Assembly (NCBI RefSeq): GCF_032062135.1
Contig: NC_092861.1
Span: 136,365,176-136,429,175, forward strand
Reading direction: 5' to 3'
DNA: 64,000 nt
Source of the DNA: Pyxicephalus adspersus
Taxonomy: Eukaryota; Chordata; Amphibia; Anura; Pyxicephalidae
The notes under the pieces were generated by a model, which searched no databases, was not told the origin of the DNA, and was given only the letters and a program-made list of their open reading frames with translations. Below are positions 55,701 through 61,700 of the stretch, piece after piece; within the stretch, counting starts at the first letter, position 1; the number at the start of each line of letters is the position of its first letter. A program made the translations under genes and the position numbers.

Positions 55701-58700
55701 AAATTCCAACTGAGCTTTTGATATTCTGGTGAAAATACCATAAGAATACAACATTGATTGGTAATATTACCAACTTACAAATGCCAGCAATGTCATGCAT
55801 ATTTATTACAGACAATCTCAGTAGAAATAAAATATGACGATGAAACACATATATAAAAGTTGTTTTACTGCCAGAGGATTTGTATCCAACCAGTCCTGGG
55901 ATTATTGAAGCCCTGTCAAACTAGGGAAGGGACCTAATCTAGTTGTGCTGCAGTTTTACTTTCACTTACAGATACACTCACACCCCTACCCTCTGAGTGC
56001 ACAGTGTAAGAAAAAAAAGCACATTCACCTCCTACCAAATGCTTCTAACAGTGCAGCACACTTGATTAGTTCTTTAAGCAGCTTCTCCCTCCCCCATCGT
56101 GAGGTCTTCTGTACTGCATAGGACTGATAGCAAGTTACTTTCAGGACTTGCATTGCACTTAACAAAAATACATTTAATAATGTTAAAGAGATGCATTGAT
56201 GTGTATTTTATATCTGTATGGAGTTTAGATTCCCCATGTTCCCATACACACACAACGCCCTGATGAAGAAAATAATGTTTTCTTTTCTAAGAAAGGATTT
56301 ATTAATATTATTATTAATATTATTATTAATAAAGAGGATTTATATAGAGCCAATATATTACTCAGTGTTGTACACTAAATCGTACCTAAACTCAGAATTT
56401 TCACTTTACATAAAAGGGTAGACAACCCTTTTATGTAAGGTAAAATTCTGTTTGTTTGTTTTTTTTCTAAGTGGAACGCCCTTTTTTAAAAAAAAATTAT
56501 GTGATAAAGAATGAATGGGTGCGCAAAGACTACGTCACGTATCCCGGGAGGCTCTGGCATGCGTAGAAGGAGCCCTTTCATTAAAAGGGAAAAAAATTGC
56601 TGATCTCACGCATGCGGGTGACGTAGGAAGAAAAGCCCAGAAGAAGAGAAGAAAATGGCGGCGCCCAGCACGCTGGCCTAAAGACGGAGGCCGGGACAAC
56701 CCTGGACCCGATGTTAGACAACTCCAGACCGATCGACTGCTCTGCGGGATTGAAGGTAAGTGACACAGGAAGAGGAGAGGACCCTGCCCCGAAGAGCTTA
56801 CAATCCAAGAGGTGGGGGAAGTAACATACAATAGGAGGGGGGATATGGAATGCTGAAGACTAGTGAGGGTTTAGGAGACAGAAGAAGACGGGTACGTAGG
56901 TTTGAACAGATGGGTTTTGAGTGCTCCGAATAATGAGCAGAAAGTAGGAGCAAGCAGAATAGGAGGAGGAAGACCATTCCAGAGAGTTGGGGAAGCTCTA
57001 GAGAAGTCTTGAAGCTGTGTATATGACAAGGTTTTGAGTGAGGAAGTCTGTAGTAGGTCATCGGAGGAGTGAAGAGAGCGGCTGGGGGAGTATTTTGCTA
57101 TCAGGTCAAAAAGGTAAGCGGGACAAGACCCGGAGGGATTTGAAGGCAAAGCACAGGAGCTTGAGTTTGATTCTAAGGTAAAATGGAAGCCAATGGAGAG
57201 AACTACAAAGAGATGCAGCAGAAGAGGAGCGGTGGTAAGGATAGAAGGGTAGGATAATAGTAACACTTATCTTACTGCACTGTTCCGCTAAGGTTGGTCT
57301 AGTCCTCTACTCAGTAGTGCTGGAATGCCAGCGGTCACTTCCACGCCGTCACATACATTTCTGAACCACTGGCCACATCAATAGGATGGGACGTGGCAGC
57401 TGGTTCTGTACTGTATGTGGCCAGGCTGGCAAAAGGGATCGGCAACAAAACAGCAAGAACAGAAAGAAAAACTGGAACCAGTGGGGTGGGGGGCTGTGGA
57501 TTCCCCCCTACTATTGTGTGCTACTTCCCCTACTTCCTAGATTGTAAGCTCCTCGGGGCAGGGTCCTCTCCTCCTCCTGTGTCATTGTTTGCCTCTGTCA
57601 TTCACAACCCCCATTAAATGTACAGCGCTGCATAATATGTTAGCGTTATGTAAATACTGTTCAATAATCAAAAGAATTCAGGTATGACTCTGTATTAGTT
57701 CATCTCAGGGGGAACAACATTAAAGTGACAATGTCCCCACAGGGTCTCAAGCCGTATTAGTTCATCTTTTCCAGTTGTGCAGCTCTTCTCCTGGGCTGAA
57801 ATTGCAGTTTTCACTGTTCATAATATGCATTAGGAGATGCAGCAAGTCACATCTGCCTCATTGCCTGCATCATGCATCATCTAATTCCTAACTTTCCAGC
57901 CTTACTCCAAACTGGCATCCACCAATCAAGCCGTAACACCTCCCAATAGAATACCAAGAAAGAATACCAAGGGAGAGTGCTGTGATGTTTACCAAAAGCT
58001 ATGTCCAGCACTATGCTGTCCCCTTCCACCAGCCATTATCTGCATGCATTGCATAAAGAAGCACTGAGATCCAGCAATGAGATCACTGCGTCCAAAGTAA
58101 AGTATGTAATGAAAACAGAAAGGTTTTACTTAAAAAAAATAATTAGCATATTGATTAGGGAGGAAAGAAGGAAGAAGAGAAGGCAAAATATTAGATTAAA
58201 CTTCAACATGTCACGTGTTACAGGAGGTCTGCAGAAAATGACTTTGTGTTTGCATAGTGCGGAGTCATTATAACGTGTTTGAATACAAATAATACAAACA
58301 TTTTCCATCAGAACCAGCTGCATCAATACCAGCCTTGTAAGCAGGTGAACCCAGCAGCCTGGCACACAGGATACTGAATGTAGGAAGAGGTTTATTGATG
58401 AGCCTCCTGTGAACCCGGCACAAGAGTAGCTGTTTTGTCGCAAATGTAGAACCTTTGCAATGAAGAATAAATGAGAAAACTTGATAGATTGCCATTGCAA
58501 TTTTTAAACTACATTAAATTCACAAGTCCTCCCAGATTCATACAGAGTAAGGAAGAATTAGAACTCAACCAACCTGCATTAGACTGAGAATATATTGTTA
58601 GCTTGCACAAAGTCACTTCCCTTCAGTCTTGAACACTTGTACAGTCCCTCTCCTCTATTGATTTCACTGTATATAATCTGCTTTAAGCAATGTATATTAG

Positions 58701-61700
58701 AAGCTGCAGCAAGCCAGATATCACCATTCCTAGCCGATGGACATCCAGCATCATCTAATCCTGTCTTCCTCATTCTTACTCTCCCTGGCCCACCACTCTT
58801 ATCCATTAAATTTGAACCCTATTTAATGTACAGCGCTGCGTATTATGTTGGCGCTATATAAATCCTGTTTAATATTAATAGCCTTTCAATCATGGAGGCT
58901 TGGTATCACATATGGGCATTACATAGGGTGGTCTGCATAAGGCAGGGTGCTATAGTCTTGCACATAAGCATTGGGTCTGATTTATTAAATCTCTCCAAGG
59001 CTGGGGAGGATACACTTTTATCAGTAAAGCTGGGTAAACCAGCAAACCTGGAATGGATTTCTTGAAAGGCATTTGCTATTTGTTAGCCAATGTTTTAAAT
59101 CCTGGACCAGATCAATTCCAGGTTGCTCTATCTTCTCCATAGAAGCACTTCTATAAATCACTTCTATAAATCAGGCCCAACGAGTCCTAAAAAAGATAGG
59201 TAATGAAAAACGTAAAGTTTTCCTTATTTTTATCATGTTGATGGGGAGGAGGGAAGGAGTAGCAAGGAAGAAAAAATAGAAGATTTAATGTATGTACACT
59301 ATTGGCTAAACTTTCTTTGTAGTTTGGGTTAGAGAAGGGAATGGTTAACACCATATTATTATTTTATTATTATTATTATTATTAAACAGGATTTATATAG
59401 CGCCAACATATTACGCAGCGCTGTACATTAAATAGGGCCATATCAGGTTATTTGTTTTGCTATCTATGTAGCATTAGAAAATTTTCATAATATTTCTGTT
59501 TCAGAGACTCAACAGCAAGTTAGTAGAATTCTAAAAATAAATTAGCAATTCCCTGGCATCTAGTTGTCCCTGGAATAAGTGTCCCTATTGTACGATTTTT
59601 TATTTCTTGTTTGGGGACAACTCAAATATTAGGTTTTCCCTTCTTTTTTCTGTTTCAGTGACGATGATCAGCATTACAAGCAAGAAGGTGAAACTCCTGG
59701 GGAATCTTCTGGGGACACAAAATGCAGTAAAATCGTGACTGCCAATTGGAGCCAGGATCTATACTAAGTTTTAGCACTTCTCTAATGGAAAGCAGTAAAT
59801 GAAAGAAGGAAAGTCAGAAAATGACTTTGTTTATACCAAAATTCAGCCTGGCCCTCAGGAACTTGAGTTGGAGACCCCCCTGAACCCCTGGTCACCCTTA
59901 CCTACACAAAAAAAAAAAGCCGTTCACTTCTGCTTTATTTATTATTATGTAGAGCTTTCTGGAATCATTTGATACTCTTGATGTGTATTCACACACATTA
60001 GTAAAATCAATAAACATTCACACATTCCCCACATACATGTATTTGGCATTCTGCTGGCAGAACAGAACTCAGCCATCTAGAGAACACATTAACACAGTTG
60101 GCTAATACAGTATATGTGTATCTATTGCAATATATGCAAACCAAGAATCCTTGCAGTTATGCAAAAGTCTGATGGCCTTGCAAAGGGTGTGTAACAGTGT
60201 ACAGGGTTCAGTTAGAAAATTGTAAATAATAAGTAACACAATGGGAATTCTCAACAAGCATTTTGAGGCAGAACACAAACACTGATGTGAGAGGTGACAT
60301 TGTGCCACCACTGGTGCAAATCACATTTGTAGGCACTGATTACCATTATTAAAAAAGCAATGGGGGATGTGTATATGATAACTAAGAGTGATTTCCATGT
60401 GCCCAACTTTCATGGTCAAACTCATAAAATCTGATTTGGTTATTTCAGGTGACAACAGTGTGCACATCTTTTTTTATCAACTGTGAAACAGTCAGTTCAG
60501 CTAGATTTGATATTTCGTTAAAATAAATCTATTCCTATAGAATTCTATTCCTATAGAGGAGAGCATGGTGCTGCTTGCTCATCCTCCCACCTCCCCTCTC
60601 CATAGAACAGAATGATGCGGTGTGTATAGCCCTCATTGGTCCATTTGTCACTGGAAATGAGCTTTTGAGAGTGATCTGACATGTGTACATAACCTAATAT
60701 GTGTTTCACAAAACCAATGCTTGCCAGGTGACACAATGGGCCTGATTTATTAAAGCTCTGCAAAGCTAGATATGATACAGTTTCATCAGTGAAGCTGGGT
60801 GATCCAGGATCTGGTCCAGGATTGAAAACAAATAGCAAATGACTTTAGAAATACATTCCAGGTTTGCAGGATCACCCAGCTTCACTGATGAAAGTGTATC
60901 CTCTCCAGCCTTGGAGAACTTTATTAAATCAGGCTCAATGGCTCAAGTGGCCAGCATTTCACCTTGCAGCACTGGTTGCATAGATTATGTTCAGACTGGC
61001 AGTGAGGTTGCACTGCGGTTACTGCTTCCTCCTACCACTGAACTGCTGCTTTGGGGGAGGCGATACACATAGCATCTACCTGCAACAGCCCCTAGGAGAA
61101 TGAATGGGGACAGCAGGGAGCAGTTCAGTATCTCTCACTGACACCAACTACCATCAAATCTGCAGCCGCTGGTTCTTTATAAGAAGTGACGGATCCCTTT
61201 GGCAGAAAGATTCTAGCCCCAAGGAGCTGGGTGGCCCCCTGCGGGTCTGAACCTTCCCTTAGCTAAGTTCTGCCGGAGTTTGCATGTTCTCCCCATATTT
61301 GCTTGGGTCTTGTCCAGGAATTCCAGTTTCCCCCTAGATCTCCAAAAGCAAACAGTTAGGTGCCCCCCACCAGAAATTGACCTAGGTGGGTAAATCAAGA
61401 ATTAGTAAATCCACGGTGCTGCCTACTGCTGATCATTATAAGAAGAAAACTAAATAAATTTATAATTTATTCTTTATTTCTAAAGTAAATAATACTTGTT
61501 GACCCTCCAACATCATGTGTTGTCACCTTGTCACATCCACCCCTTGCTGGAGAACACAAGCCACCAGACTGACGCACATGATGCAATGATGTGCAGGCAG
61601 TGGATGGAAGCAGTGCATATAGACAGGAAGTGACTGAAAGAGATAAAGGAGAACAAAAGAGAGGCAAAAAAGTACAGACATATTTATTCGTGATATATAG

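Noticed and set aside
59659..59768. Exon-like block on the plus strand: TTTTTTCTGTTTCAG followed by an open frame ending in TAA
   Set aside because: The acceptor looks good, but no family is recognised, and the flanking words (TTGGGGACAACTC, CCCTATTGTACG) resemble a decayed dispersed repeat seen also near 54300-54560.
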